In this document: piece by piece, positions 50,394 to 59,441 of the stretch
Layout of the letters: each line of letters starts with the position of its first letter
Numbering within the stretch: position 1 is the first letter of the stretch
Source of the DNA: Mycobacterium sp. Aquia_213
GTDB taxonomy: Bacteria; Actinomycetota; Actinomycetes; Mycobacteriales; Mycobacteriaceae
Direction of reading: 5' to 3'
Assembly: GCF_026625985.1 (NCBI RefSeq)
Contig: NZ_CP113116.1
Span: forward strand, 3,038,001 to 3,102,000
DNA: 64,000 nt
The notes under the pieces: model-generated
The model's input: the letters and a program-made list of their open reading frames with translations, nothing else
Database searches by the model: none
What the model was told of the DNA's origin: nothing
Position numbers and translations under genes: made by a program

Positions 50394-50795
50394 ATGAACG
50401 GAACTGACACCGCGGTCGCCGTGCAGGCAACGCACATGCTCGTGGTCGACGACGAAACCGATGTCGTGACGCTGTTTCGGCAGCGCTTCCGCCGTGAACT
50501 GCGCTCCGGGCAGCTCATCATGCAGTTCGCCGACACCGGGCGCGCGGCCGTCGAGGTACTCGAGATGCTCGACCCCGACGTCATCCTGGTCTTCAGCGAC
50601 ATCGAGATGCCGGAGATGAACGGCCTCGAACTACTCGAGCACGTGCGAGAAAAGTGGCCGCATGTCCGTATCTACCTCGCGACCGCGTACGACAGCCCGA
50701 GCTACACCCAGCGCGCGGCCGATCTCGGCGCCCACGGCTACTTCACCAAACCGCTGGACTTCTCGGCACTGCGTCAGATCATGTTCGCGACTTGA
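50394..50795 (+). CDS. Single-domain response regulator
   Basis: This is a 133-residue receiver without an output domain. The acidic pair is in MLVVDDETD, the phosphoacceptor is D69 (VFSDIEMPEMNGLELL), and K119 lies in YFTKPLD. It resembles the receiver domain of the nearby cyclase (VVDDE, RFRxELxxG, MPxMNGLELL), so both may be phosphorylated by the same kinase at 49125. Such free receivers often act as phosphate sinks or relay proteins. The ORF end overlaps the convergent patatin gene by 22 bases. Confidence 0.93.
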   Translation: MNGTDTAVAVQATHMLVVDDETDVVTLFRQRFRRELRSGQLIMQFADTGRAAVEVLEMLDPDVILVFSDIEMPEMNGLELLEHVREKWPHVRIYLATAYDSPSYTQRAADLGAHGYFTKPLDFSALRQIMFAT

Positions 50796-52546
50796 GCCTC
50801 GGCGGTCGCACCGACCAGGTGTGGATTCGCTTCCAGCACGGCACGAGTCGCGACCCGTCCGGCTTCCACCGCGGCATCGATCTTCTTGAAATCCAGCGGA
50901 CCAATCGTTGAGATGTCCGGCTCGACGATGGCCGCGATGCGGGGCAGCTCGCGCAGGTTGCCGGTGGAGGCCGCCAGGTCAACGGTTCGCAGCAACGTCT
51001 CTTGCAGCGGCGGCAGGGCGACGTCGGTCCCGGTCAGCAGCCGCCGGACAAAGCCGGGCGGCTGAACGATTGCGGGGAGCAAGCCAAATCCCTTAGAAGG
51101 CAAGAATTTTCGCCGGAGATCGACACAGATGACTTCACCGTCGCCGTCTGCGCACATCACATCGGCCGGAAGGTTGTTCAACAGCCCCCCGTCGATGAGC
51201 AGGCGCTCGCCATGTTGCACCGGCGGAATGAGACCCGGAATCGAGATCGACGCGCGCACGGCGAGCGTGAGCGATCCCCGACGATGGATGATCTGCTCGC
51301 CGGTGATCATGTCCGCGGAGACCGAGAAAAACCCTTTCGGCAGGTTCTCGATCAGGCTGCCGCCGAAGAAGTCCTCGAGCAAACCTTCGATGCGGGTGCC
51401 GCGGGTGAGCGCTATCGCGGGAAGCGTGTAATCGCCTAGTGGGCTGCTTTTTCCGACGAACCGGTATGCCGCGTCCGTCGCCTCATCCGCCGTCATGCCC
51501 TGAGCGAAGGCCGCGGCGGCAATGGCACCGGCACTCGTTCCGCCGAAGCGGTCGACGACAATGCCCGCCCGGGTCAGCTCTTCGTAGACGCCGAAGTGCG
51601 CCAACCCCCGAGCACCCCCACCCGCCAGCACGAGCCCATAGGAGCGGCCGGCGATTCTGCGGGCTACCGCGGCGATTCCGGCATCGTCACCGCGATGATG
51701 CGACACCGGATTCAGCAGATCCCACCAACTGGGATCCAGCTCGGTCAACGCGATCAGGTGCACCGGCCCTTGGGCATTGATTCGATCGAGCTCGTCCGGC
51801 GGCTCGGCTTGGTCGACTAGAACTACGAGCCGATCGCTTTGCGCGACAACGTATCGCCTCCAGAGCTCACCCGAACCCCGGTCGGCCACCACCAACACCC
51901 AATCGTGGCTGCGCTCGGCCCGATCGAGGGTTTCGGCGAACGCCTCGACGATCTCGCTGTGCGCCGTGACCCCTGCGGTTTGGTCAACGGGCGGTGCGAC
52001 CACGGCGATCGAGCCGTAGCCGCCCAGCCGCGCCGCGATCGCCTCGACGATCGGTGCCGCGACCGCGTAGCCGGCCGAGACGACGCCGATGACCCGTGGC
52101 GCCGAAGAGATGTTTGCCGACTTCGAGTCGCGCAGCATCCTGGCCATCACCCGAACCATCGCCAACTGCAGCTGTGGAGCGTTGGCGAGCACCTCACTGA
52201 ACGTTTCGCCGGCGATGCGCCAGACCACGCCGTCGCGGAGTGCTTGGACCCCGGCCGAGCGCACCGATCCGGAGATCACACCCAGGTCCCCGATGGAGTC
52301 GCCGGCCGCCATCTCGCGGATCACTTGTCCATCGGCACCGACGGCCGCGAATCGCCCTGAGTCGATTACGTAAATGGCGTCGGACGGCTCACCCAAACGA
52401 AAGAGCCATTCGTAGGCTCCGATGTGCTGGCGGTCCACCGCGCTCGCCAGGTCGTTGAGTTGTTTCGCGTCAATGTCGGCGAGTATCGGAACATTCCGCA
52501 GCGCTTTTCGCGCATCGGCGACTCGCCACTCCCGTCGAGTACTCAT
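50774..52546 (-). CDS. Cyclic-nucleotide-binding patatin-like phospholipase (Rv2565-like)
   Basis: This 590-residue protein matches M. tuberculosis Rv2565 and neuropathy-target-esterase relatives. The N-terminal cNMP domain spans about residues 17-130, with a phosphate-binding cassette GDSIGDLGVISGSVRSAG in which the usual Glu is Asp and the Arg is kept. A middle nucleotide/Rossmann-like region (RVIGVVSAGYAVAAPIV) follows, then a patatin domain with the oxyanion loop AGGGARGLAHFGVY. The nucleophile elbow is GGTSAGAIA near residue 337, and the catalytic Asp is in LLIDGGLLNNLP. It would be a serine lipase controlled by cyclic nucleotide. ATG 52546 is used; the open frame upstream to 52918 looks non-coding. 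Confidence 0.95.
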   Translation of the reverse strand: MSTRREWRVADARKALRNVPILADIDAKQLNDLASAVDRQHIGAYEWLFRLGEPSDAIYVIDSGRFAAVGADGQVIREMAAGDSIGDLGVISGSVRSAGVQALRDGVVWRIAGETFSEVLANAPQLQLAMVRVMARMLRDSKSANISSAPRVIGVVSAGYAVAAPIVEAIAARLGGYGSIAVVAPPVDQTAGVTAHSEIVEAFAETLDRAERSHDWVLVVADRGSGELWRRYVVAQSDRLVVLVDQAEPPDELDRINAQGPVHLIALTELDPSWWDLLNPVSHHRGDDAGIAAVARRIAGRSYGLVLAGGGARGLAHFGVYEELTRAGIVVDRFGGTSAGAIAAAAFAQGMTADEATDAAYRFVGKSSPLGDYTLPAIALTRGTRIEGLLEDFFGGSLIENLPKGFFSVSADMITGEQIIHRRGSLTLAVRASISIPGLIPPVQHGERLLIDGGLLNNLPADVMCADGDGEVICVDLRRKFLPSKGFGLLPAIVQPPGFVRRLLTGTDVALPPLQETLLRTVDLAASTGNLRELPRIAAIVEPDISTIGPLDFKKIDAAVEAGRVATRAVLEANPHLVGATAEAQVANMI

Positions 52547-53148
52547 GGGTTGACCGTAGCCGCGGCCGGGCTCACAGAACGCATACTCTTCCTCCCCGGC
52601 GCTCCAAAAGGGTTCGGGTGTACCTTTCGAAATTCCGCCGACTCTCGGGCGAACTAATCCCCCGTTTGCCGCCGTCAACGCTGCGGACTCAACGAAGCAT
52701 TCGGTCGCCAATACTACGTCGACCGCTGCGCGCTCGAATCCCTTTGGGGCGGAATCCAACCCAGCCGCCGAGCGAGACGGCACGATGGCCCTAATCGCGC
52801 GAGGGCAAACGTCATCGTCGATTAACCCGCGGTTTACCCACAATTTTGCGTCTGTAGGCCATTTCAGGATTTCCGAACTCGCCGGGGTGGTTTCCGGTAA
52901 TGTCCGCAGCGTCACCAATTGCCGGTACGAAGGACAGCCGTGAGCGCGAAGGACCAGCGGGTCAGCGTGGTCGCGGCAGACCTAGTCTCCGGGAAAGGCA
53001 ACGTATGGGTGACGATTGGCGAACTGGCGCCAGACCCCGGCTGATGACGACGTGTCATGAGACCGCAGCGACGTCGTGACTGCGGAGGAGCATTGGCATT
53101 AACCGGCTTTCAGTTGAGCGGACTGACACGGCGAGCAGCGAGGCAATC
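52547..53148. other. 602-base intergenic region, locally AT-rich
   Basis: This gap lies between the divergent patatin and FHA-cyclase genes. The frame opposite the patatin start stays open to 52918 but its translation does not look like a protein domain. One 34-codon ORF (52940-53044) is listed separately. AACC-CGC-GGTT near 52826-52836 is a small palindrome. Otherwise I see nothing that can be supported. Confidence 0.4.
52940..53044 (+). CDS. Possible short ORF, 34 aa
   Basis: GTG 52940 follows AAGGACAGCC, a reasonable ribosome binding site, and opens 34 codons beginning VSAKDQRVSVVAADLVSGKG to TGA 53042-53044. It lies in the long gap before the FHA-cyclase. There is no independent support for coding, so it may be leader DNA. 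Confidence 0.2.
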   Translation: MSAKDQRVSVVAADLVSGKGNVWVTIGELAPDPG

Positions 53149-54210
53149 ATGACTTCCTCTATTGAGATGCCGGACCCGCAGCCCGGCAACCCACTGGCCT
53201 ACCTCGTCTTGCACGACGGCGGCGTTGAACGCGGTGTGCCGATTATCGATCAACTGTTTATCGGTCGCGAGTGTGCGGGGATCAGCGAATCGCGCAGACT
53301 GGTGATCCGCGATCCCGAGATCTCCCGGACCCATCTCGAAATCCGGTTGGACGCCGTCGCTGATCAGGCTTTCGTGATCGACACCAGCACCAACGGCACA
53401 TTGCTCAACGGCATGCGGTTGGCTCGCGCCGTTCCCGCGCCGCTGCGGCCCGGCGACGAGATCCGGATCGCCGATGCCGCGATGGTCTTCCGCTCGCAGC
53501 GGTTCACCGCGGCCGCGATGGCGCCCGGCGTCACGCGCACCAGGATCAGCCAGACCGCCATGGTGATGGTGGTCGGCGACATCATCAACTACTCGACCAT
53601 CTCCGAAGTCACCGAAGGGGAGGTCATCGCGCAGAGCCTGCACACGCTGTGGCATGAAATCGGCGGTGTCCTGCAAGCTCATCGCGGCACGCTGAACCAC
53701 TACGCCGGCGATGCGATATTCGCGATCTGGGAGGCCAGCCAGTTCCCGGATGCCGGTGAACGCGCGATCGATTTCGCGCTCGCCGCGAACCAGCTTGTCG
53801 GGGAGCTCGGGCCGAGATTGCCGTTGCGCAGCCCGGACGGTTCGCCGATCCGGATGGGTTGGGGCGTGGTGGTTGGCATGGTGGCACTGGCGGCCATGAC
53901 GAGATCGGTCGAGGCGGTGATCGGCGACTCCACCAACGTGGCGTTCCGGCTGGCCGGCCTTGCCGGGCGCCAAGGGCGCGCGTCGGTGATGGTGACCAAC
54001 GGCGTGCGGCGCACCGTCGAGACACAATTCACGTGGGGAGAGGGCGAGCAAGTCGAGCTCAAGGGTCGAAGCGGGAAAGAGACCGTATTTCCCGTCATCG
54101 GCCGTGGGCCGGCCACCGGGTCGACGACTTTGCCGGGGAGAAACACTGCGGCGGATCCGGGCGATAGTCCCGAGACCACCGCGGAGATGCCCATCCGAAA
54201 AGCCGACTGA
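53149..54210 (+). CDS. FHA-domain-linked class III cyclase
   Basis: This 353-residue protein joins an N-terminal FHA domain (about 15-120: LFIGRECAG, RDPEISRTHLEIRLD, DTSTNGTLLNGMRL) to a class III cyclase domain (about 140-325). In the cyclase part, the metal-binding Asp residues are in VVGDIINYSTISE and HYAGDAIFAIWE. The N/R pair is in VIGDSTNVAFRLAGLAG. FHA domains read phosphothreonine, so the cyclase is predicted to answer to a Ser/Thr kinase such as the PknE-like kinases encoded nearby. It lies 33 bases before a cyclic-nucleotide-binding MFS/patatin fusion, a likely downstream target. Confidence 0.92.
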   Translation: MTSSIEMPDPQPGNPLAYLVLHDGGVERGVPIIDQLFIGRECAGISESRRLVIRDPEISRTHLEIRLDAVADQAFVIDTSTNGTLLNGMRLARAVPAPLRPGDEIRIADAAMVFRSQRFTAAAMAPGVTRTRISQTAMVMVVGDIINYSTISEVTEGEVIAQSLHTLWHEIGGVLQAHRGTLNHYAGDAIFAIWEASQFPDAGERAIDFALAANQLVGELGPRLPLRSPDGSPIRMGWGVVVGMVALAAMTRSVEAVIGDSTNVAFRLAGLAGRQGRASVMVTNGVRRTVETQFTWGEGEQVELKGRSGKETVFPVIGRGPATGSTTLPGRNTAADPGDSPETTAEMPIRKAD

Positions 54211-54243
54211 GCCGCCCGCCGGCTTCCACCCCAGGGGTCAATC

Positions 54244-57200
54244 ATGGATCTCGGAACGTCCCATGCGCCACGCCGATCCAATGCCGCGGACACGGCGACT
54301 ACGGATGACGCTGTGGCGAACGGCAATACGACCGCGAAGCCGTCGGAAAAGCGTCAGCTGATGGGCTCGCTGACCGTGCGCCGTCAGCCCTCGTCGACGG
54401 CGGTGCTGTTGGTGGCGGCGTTCGGTGCGTTCCTCGCCTTCCTCGACTCGACGATCGTCAACGTCGCGTTCCCGAACATCCAGCAGTCGTTTCCGACCTA
54501 CCCGATCGGCGACTTGTCCTGGGTTCTCAACGCCTACAACATCGTGTTCGCGGCGTTCCTCGTGGCGGCGGGCAAGCTCGCCGACTTGCTCGGCCGCAAG
54601 CGAATGTTCATCTGGGGCGTGGTGCTGTTCACGGCGGCATCGTGGCTGTGCGCACTGGCCAACACCGTCGAGCAGCTGGTCGCATTCCGGATCCTGCAGG
54701 GCGTCGGCGCGGCGCTGCTGGTACCGGCTTCCCTCGCCCTGGTCGTCGAGGGTTTCGACGTCGCGCGCCGCGCCCACGGCGTCGGATTGTGGGGCGCCGC
54801 GGCGGCCATCGCATCGGGTCTCGGCCCGCCGATCGGCGGCGCGATCGTGCAGGTGTCCGATTGGCGCTGGGCGTTTTTGGTGAACGTGCCGCTGGGCGTC
54901 ATCGCGGTGGTGGTGGCCCGTCGCGAGTTGGTCGAGAGCCGTTCGCCAGGGCAACGGCGAGTACCCGATCTGCGCGGGGCGTTGCTGCTCGCCGCCGCAC
55001 TCGGCTTGTTGACCCTCGGGTTGATCAAGGGGCCGGACTGGGGCTGGTCGAGCGCCGGGACGATCGGGGCGTTCGTCGCCGCCGCGGTTGCCCTGGTCGG
55101 GTTCGTGGTCAGCTCCCGGTTCCACCCGTCGCCGCTGATCGAACCCGCCTACCTGCGCGTGCAATCGTTCGTCACGGGCAACGTGCTGACGATCATCGCG
55201 GGCGCCGGTTTCTACGGCTACCTCCTCACACATGTGCTGTTCCTCAACTACGTGTGGGGATACAACCTGCTCAAAACGGGGCTCGCGGTCGCTCCCGCCG
55301 CGCTCGTCGCGGCCGTCGTGGCCGCGGTGCTCGGCAAGATCGCCGACCGGCGCGGACACCGCACGATCATCTTCATCGGCGCGCTGATCTGGGCCGGCAG
55401 CCTGGTCTGGTACGTGCAGCGGGTCGGCACGCATCCGAACTTCCTCGGCGAGTGGCTGCCCGGCCAGCTGCTGCAGGGACTCGGGGTCGGCGCCACGCTG
55501 CCGCTACTCGGCAGCGCCGCCCTGGCCCGCGTTCCCAAGGGCGGTAGCTACGCGACCGCGTCGGCTGTGGTCAGCAGCTGCCGCCAACTCGGCGCCGTGA
55601 TCGGAATTGCATTGCTGGTGGTCCTGATTGGCACACCGGCTCGGGGTGAGGCCGCCGACGCCCTGCGCCGAGGCTGGGTGATGGCAGCGATCTGCTTCAC
55701 GGCGGTGGCCATCGGCGCATTGTTCCTCGGCCGCACCGGGCAAGTCGCGGCTGCGGCCGTCGATGCCAAGCAGCCACCTAAACTCGAACGACGTTCGCGC
55801 GCAACGGCTGTCGCGCGCCATGAGCAGGTGCTCGCGGTCGGCCGCGACGACGACCTGCTGGAGAGCCTGCCGCTGTTCGCCGGCCTGGATACCGAAGCTC
55901 TTGCCGACCTGCGACACAGCGCCGAAGAGATAGAACTCACGGCGGGCTCCTATCTGTTCCAGGCCGGCGACGCGGCCGACTCCCTGTACGTGGTGCGTAA
56001 CGGCCGCCTGCAGGCGGTGCAACAGGGTGTCGCGATCCGGGAGCTGGGCCGTGGCGAGGTGATCGGCGAGCTCGGGCTGCTGACCGGCGCACCCCGGTCC
56101 GCGGCCATCCGGGCGGTGCGCGACTCCACGCTGGTGCGGCTCACCAAGGCCCAGTTCGACAAGATCGCCGACGCCCGCGTACTCGGCGCGTTGGTGCGCG
56201 AGCTGGCCACCCGGCTGCATCAATTGCCACCGCCGACAACGTCGAACCTGACCTCCTGCGATGTGGTCGTCGCGGTCGTCGGCGTCGACGCCGATGCGCC
56301 CGTGACGATGGTGGCCCACGAATTGGTGCATCTGCTGTCGGGCTATCTCCGCGCGGTGCGGCCGGGCCGCGTCGACCGCGCAGGGCTGGAGCGCGCCGAG
56401 CGGGCCGCGGACAAGGTGGTGCTACAGGCGCAGGTCGACGACGCGGAGTGGCGTGACTTCTGCCTGCGCGTCGCCGATCGGATCGTGCTCGTCTCGGGAA
56501 ACCCGGCGCCACCGGCCGATCCGCTGCCCGAACGCGCGATCGGCGCGGACCTGCTGCTGGCCGGTCCGCCGGCCACCCGCGAGCACCGCCGCGCCTGGGA
56601 AACGCTGATCACGCCGCGCTCGGTACTCACGCTGCACACCGACGGTTCGGCCGAGGATCTGCGTCCGCTGGCCGCGCGCATCGTCGGACGTTCGATCGGT
56701 TTGGTCCTGGGCGGCGGGGGCGCGCGGGCGTTCGCTCATCTCGGGGTGCTCGAAGAGCTGGAAGCCGCCGGGATCGTCGTCGACCGGTTCGCCGGCACCA
56801 GCATGGGCGCGATCGTCGCGGCGCTGGCAGCCAGCGGACTGGACGCGGCGGGCGTCGACGCCTACGTGTACGAGTACTTCATCCGCACCAACCCGATCCG
56901 GGACTACACCGTGCCGGTGAAAGGCCTGACCCGCGGGCGGCGCATTCCCGCGCTGTTGCGTCGCGCCTACGGCGAGCGGCTGGTGGAGGAGCTACCCAAA
57001 GAGTTCCGGTGCGTCAGCGTCGATCTGCTGCGGCGGCGCACCGTCGTGCACCGACGCGGCCCGGTTGCCGACGCCGTGGGGTGTTCGCTACGTCTGCCCG
57101 GGATCTTCCCGCCCTACGTCTATGGCGGCACGCTGCACGTCGACGGCGGGGTGCTCGACAACCTCCCCGTCTCGGCGCTGGCGAGCACCGAGGGACCGCT

Positions 57201-57483
57201 GGTCGCGGTCGCGGTTGGTTTCGGCGGCGACGCGACGGTATCGACGACTGAATTCGCTGATCCCCCACGTGTTCCCGGGATCGGCGAAACTCTCGTTCGC
57301 ACGATGATGATGGGCAGCGGGTTGGCCGCGGCCGCGACACTGGCTCAGGCCGACGTCGTGATCCGGCCCAGCACCCGCGGCGTCGGGCTGCTGGAGTTCC
57401 ACCAGATCGACCAGGCCCGCGAGGCGGGCCGCGCCGCCGCCCGGGAGGCGTTGCCCCAGATCCTCGCGCTCGCGCACCGCTGA
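54244..57483 (+). CDS. MFS transporter / cNMP-binding / patatin-like lipase fusion (Rv3239c-like)
   Basis: This 1079-residue fusion resembles M. tuberculosis Rv3239c. Residues about 50-500 form a drug:H+ antiporter-2-type MFS module with about 14 helices (FLDSTIVNVAFPNIQ, RILQGVGAALLVPASLAL, PLGVIAVVVARRELV). Residues about 535-660 form a cNMP-binding domain whose phosphate cassette keeps both Glu and Arg (GELGLLTGAPRSAAIRA). Residues about 815-1075 are a patatin lipase with LGGGGARAFAHLGV, nucleophile elbow GTSMGAIV and HVDGGVLDNLP. It is probably a membrane lipid transporter and hydrolase gated by cyclic nucleotide from the adjacent FHA-cyclase. Substrate unknown. Confidence 0.95.
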   Translation: MDLGTSHAPRRSNAADTATTDDAVANGNTTAKPSEKRQLMGSLTVRRQPSSTAVLLVAAFGAFLAFLDSTIVNVAFPNIQQSFPTYPIGDLSWVLNAYNIVFAAFLVAAGKLADLLGRKRMFIWGVVLFTAASWLCALANTVEQLVAFRILQGVGAALLVPASLALVVEGFDVARRAHGVGLWGAAAAIASGLGPPIGGAIVQVSDWRWAFLVNVPLGVIAVVVARRELVESRSPGQRRVPDLRGALLLAAALGLLTLGLIKGPDWGWSSAGTIGAFVAAAVALVGFVVSSRFHPSPLIEPAYLRVQSFVTGNVLTIIAGAGFYGYLLTHVLFLNYVWGYNLLKTGLAVAPAALVAAVVAAVLGKIADRRGHRTIIFIGALIWAGSLVWYVQRVGTHPNFLGEWLPGQLLQGLGVGATLPLLGSAALARVPKGGSYATASAVVSSCRQLGAVIGIALLVVLIGTPARGEAADALRRGWVMAAICFTAVAIGALFLGRTGQVAAAAVDAKQPPKLERRSRATAVARHEQVLAVGRDDDLLESLPLFAGLDTEALADLRHSAEEIELTAGSYLFQAGDAADSLYVVRNGRLQAVQQGVAIRELGRGEVIGELGLLTGAPRSAAIRAVRDSTLVRLTKAQFDKIADARVLGALVRELATRLHQLPPPTTSNLTSCDVVVAVVGVDADAPVTMVAHELVHLLSGYLRAVRPGRVDRAGLERAERAADKVVLQAQVDDAEWRDFCLRVADRIVLVSGNPAPPADPLPERAIGADLLLAGPPATREHRRAWETLITPRSVLTLHTDGSAEDLRPLAARIVGRSIGLVLGGGGARAFAHLGVLEELEAAGIVVDRFAGTSMGAIVAALAASGLDAAGVDAYVYEYFIRTNPIRDYTVPVKGLTRGRRIPALLRRAYGERLVEELPKEFRCVSVDLLRRRTVVHRRGPVADAVGCSLRLPGIFPPYVYGGTLHVDGGVLDNLPVSALASTEGPLVAVAVGFGGDATVSTTEFADPPRVPGIGETLVRTMMMGSGLAAAATLAQADVVIRPSTRGVGLLEFHQIDQAREAGRAAAREALPQILALAHR

Positions 57484-57773
57484 GTTCGACGCACATGCCC
57501 GGAACACGCTGCGGCATAACGCAGTTCGCTGAGTCCTGAGGCGCGCGGCGCTGCCGGTCGACGAGCCGGGCACCCTGGTGTCGCCTGGAATTCACCAGCC
57601 GTTCGCATCGGCTGGGCCCCACGAGCACGAATATCGGTGACCAGTGCGGAAACACCGGGACCCGCCGACGGTCGCACGATCGCGCATGCGCCACCGCGAT
57701 GTTGTAGTTTTCGAGCGGTGGTGTTGGTCGAGGCTTACCGTCATGGTTGCCAGACCGTGAATAGGAGTCAGCG

Positions 57774-59441
57774 ATGAGCGGCGCGCAGGGCTCGCGGTTG
57801 GGGACGATGTTCGGTCCCTACTACCTCAAACGGCTACTGGGCCGCGGCGGCATGGGCGAGGTCTACGAAGCCGAGCACACGGTCAAGGAGTGGACGGTAG
57901 CGCTCAAGCTGATGTCGCATGCGTACAGCCAAGATCCGGTGTTTCGCAAGCGGATGGAGCGCGAGGCCCGCATCACCGGCCGGCTGCTGGAACCCCACGT
58001 GGTTCCCATCCACGACTACGGCGAAATCGACGGGCAACTGTATTTGGAGATGCGCCTGATCGAGGGCATCGACCTGGGCAGCCTGCTCGAGCGGGACGGG
58101 GCGTTGGCTCCGCCTCGCGCGGTGGCCATCATCCTTCAGGTCGCCTCGGCGCTGGATGCCGCGCACGCCGCCGGGGTCACGCACCGCGATGTCAAACCGC
58201 AGAACATCCTGATCACCCGCAACGACTTCGCCTATCTGGTCGACTTCGGCATCGCCAGCGCGAAAACCGACGAGAAGCTCACTCAAATGGGTACCGCGGT
58301 GGGGACCTGGAAATACATGGCCCCCGAACGGTTTTCGAGCGACGAGGTGACTCCCCGGGCCGATGTCTACGCGCTGGCCTGTGTGCTGTTCGAATGCCTG
58401 ACCGGGGCACCGCCCTATCCCGCCGACAGCACGGGGGTGCTGGTCACCTCGCACATGATGGAACCCATCCCGCTGCCCAGCATGCAGGGCTTCGGTGTGG
58501 ACCAGGCCTTCGATGCCGTGATCGCGGGCGGCATGGCCAAGAAGCCGATCGAGCGCTACGCCAGCGCCGGTGATCTGGCCGAGGCGGCGCACGACGCGCT
58601 GTCCCGGCCGGAGCGCGACCGCGCCGCAACCATCCTGCGGCGCAGCGAAACCTCGGCCAAGCGACAAGACACCCAGCCAGAGGCCGAAGTCCAGGCGTCG
58701 ACCTCGCCGGACACGCGATACAACCCGCTGATATCCGGACCCGAAACCCAGCCGGACAGCCCACCGCCGCCGCTGACATCCGCATCGGACAGCGGCACGC
58801 TGCCCACCGGCGAGCAACCCGGTGCCACTGAGGCGGCGCAGCCACGCAAACGCAGCCGCTGGCCGATCCTGGCCGCGGCGGGTGCCGCGGCCGTCGTCGC
58901 CATTGCCGGCGTCGGCATCTGGCTGACGCTGAAACCCGCTCCCCAGCAGCAGCCGCCGCCGAAGCCGAGCGCCGGGAAAACCCCCGCGCCGTCGAGCCAG
59001 GCCCCCAGCAATGACCAGGCCCGGCTGATCAGCCTGCTACCGCCCGGCTACCTGGCCGGAACGTGCACGCCGGCCACCCCCGAATCGGGAAGCATTTGGA
59101 CCAACGCGGTGGCAATGGTGTCCTGCGGGCAGAACACCCAGCCCGGTGGTCCCAGTCATGCCACCTACGGCCTGTTTCCGACGCCGGACCGACTGAAGAA
59201 GGCCTTCACCGACAGCATCGCCAACGTCAGCCTGGTGAACTGCCCCGGCGAGGGAGCCTCCCCGGTGAGCTGGCACTACGACCAAACCCCCAACGAGCAA
59301 GCCGGTTTGATCGCGTGCGGCACCTACAACGCCCACCCGAACGTGATTTGGACCAATGAGGAAAAACTCATGCTCAACGACGTCGCGGGCGACCCCGCCA
59401 CCGTCGAGGACTTGCACACCTGGTGGGATGCCTACGGCTGA
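57774..59441 (+). CDS. Serine/threonine protein kinase, PknE-like kinase domain with a different sensor
   Basis: This 555-residue transmembrane kinase has a kinase domain that aligns residue for residue with the PknE-like protein at 45544: Gly loop LLGRGGMGEVYEAEH, K45, THRDVKPQN, DFG and KLTQMGTAVGTWKYMAPE. The upstream sequences also match (AGGAGTC-x-GCGATG). One helix lies at about 363-385 (PILAAAGAAAVVAIAGVGIWL). The extracellular part is not a thioredoxin fold. It is about 155 residues with four cysteines (GTCTPA, VSCGQ, VNCPGE, IACGT), probably two disulfides. The two kinases look like a recent duplication with sensor exchange. Its 3' end overlaps the convergent gene by 10 bases. Confidence 0.93.
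   Translation: MSGAQGSRLGTMFGPYYLKRLLGRGGMGEVYEAEHTVKEWTVALKLMSHAYSQDPVFRKRMEREARITGRLLEPHVVPIHDYGEIDGQLYLEMRLIEGIDLGSLLERDGALAPPRAVAIILQVASALDAAHAAGVTHRDVKPQNILITRNDFAYLVDFGIASAKTDEKLTQMGTAVGTWKYMAPERFSSDEVTPRADVYALACVLFECLTGAPPYPADSTGVLVTSHMMEPIPLPSMQGFGVDQAFDAVIAGGMAKKPIERYASAGDLAEAAHDALSRPERDRAATILRRSETSAKRQDTQPEAEVQASTSPDTRYNPLISGPETQPDSPPPPLTSASDSGTLPTGEQPGATEAAQPRKRSRWPILAAAGAAAVVAIAGVGIWLTLKPAPQQQPPPKPSAGKTPAPSSQAPSNDQARLISLLPPGYLAGTCTPATPESGSIWTNAVAMVSCGQNTQPGGPSHATYGLFPTPDRLKKAFTDSIANVSLVNCPGEGASPVSWHYDQTPNEQAGLIACGTYNAHPNVIWTNEEKLMLNDVAGDPATVEDLHTWWDAYG

Noticed and set aside
52547..52918. Upstream extension of the cNMP-binding patatin gene
   Set aside because: The added 124 residues do not match Rv2565-type proteins and look like non-coding, AT-richer DNA.
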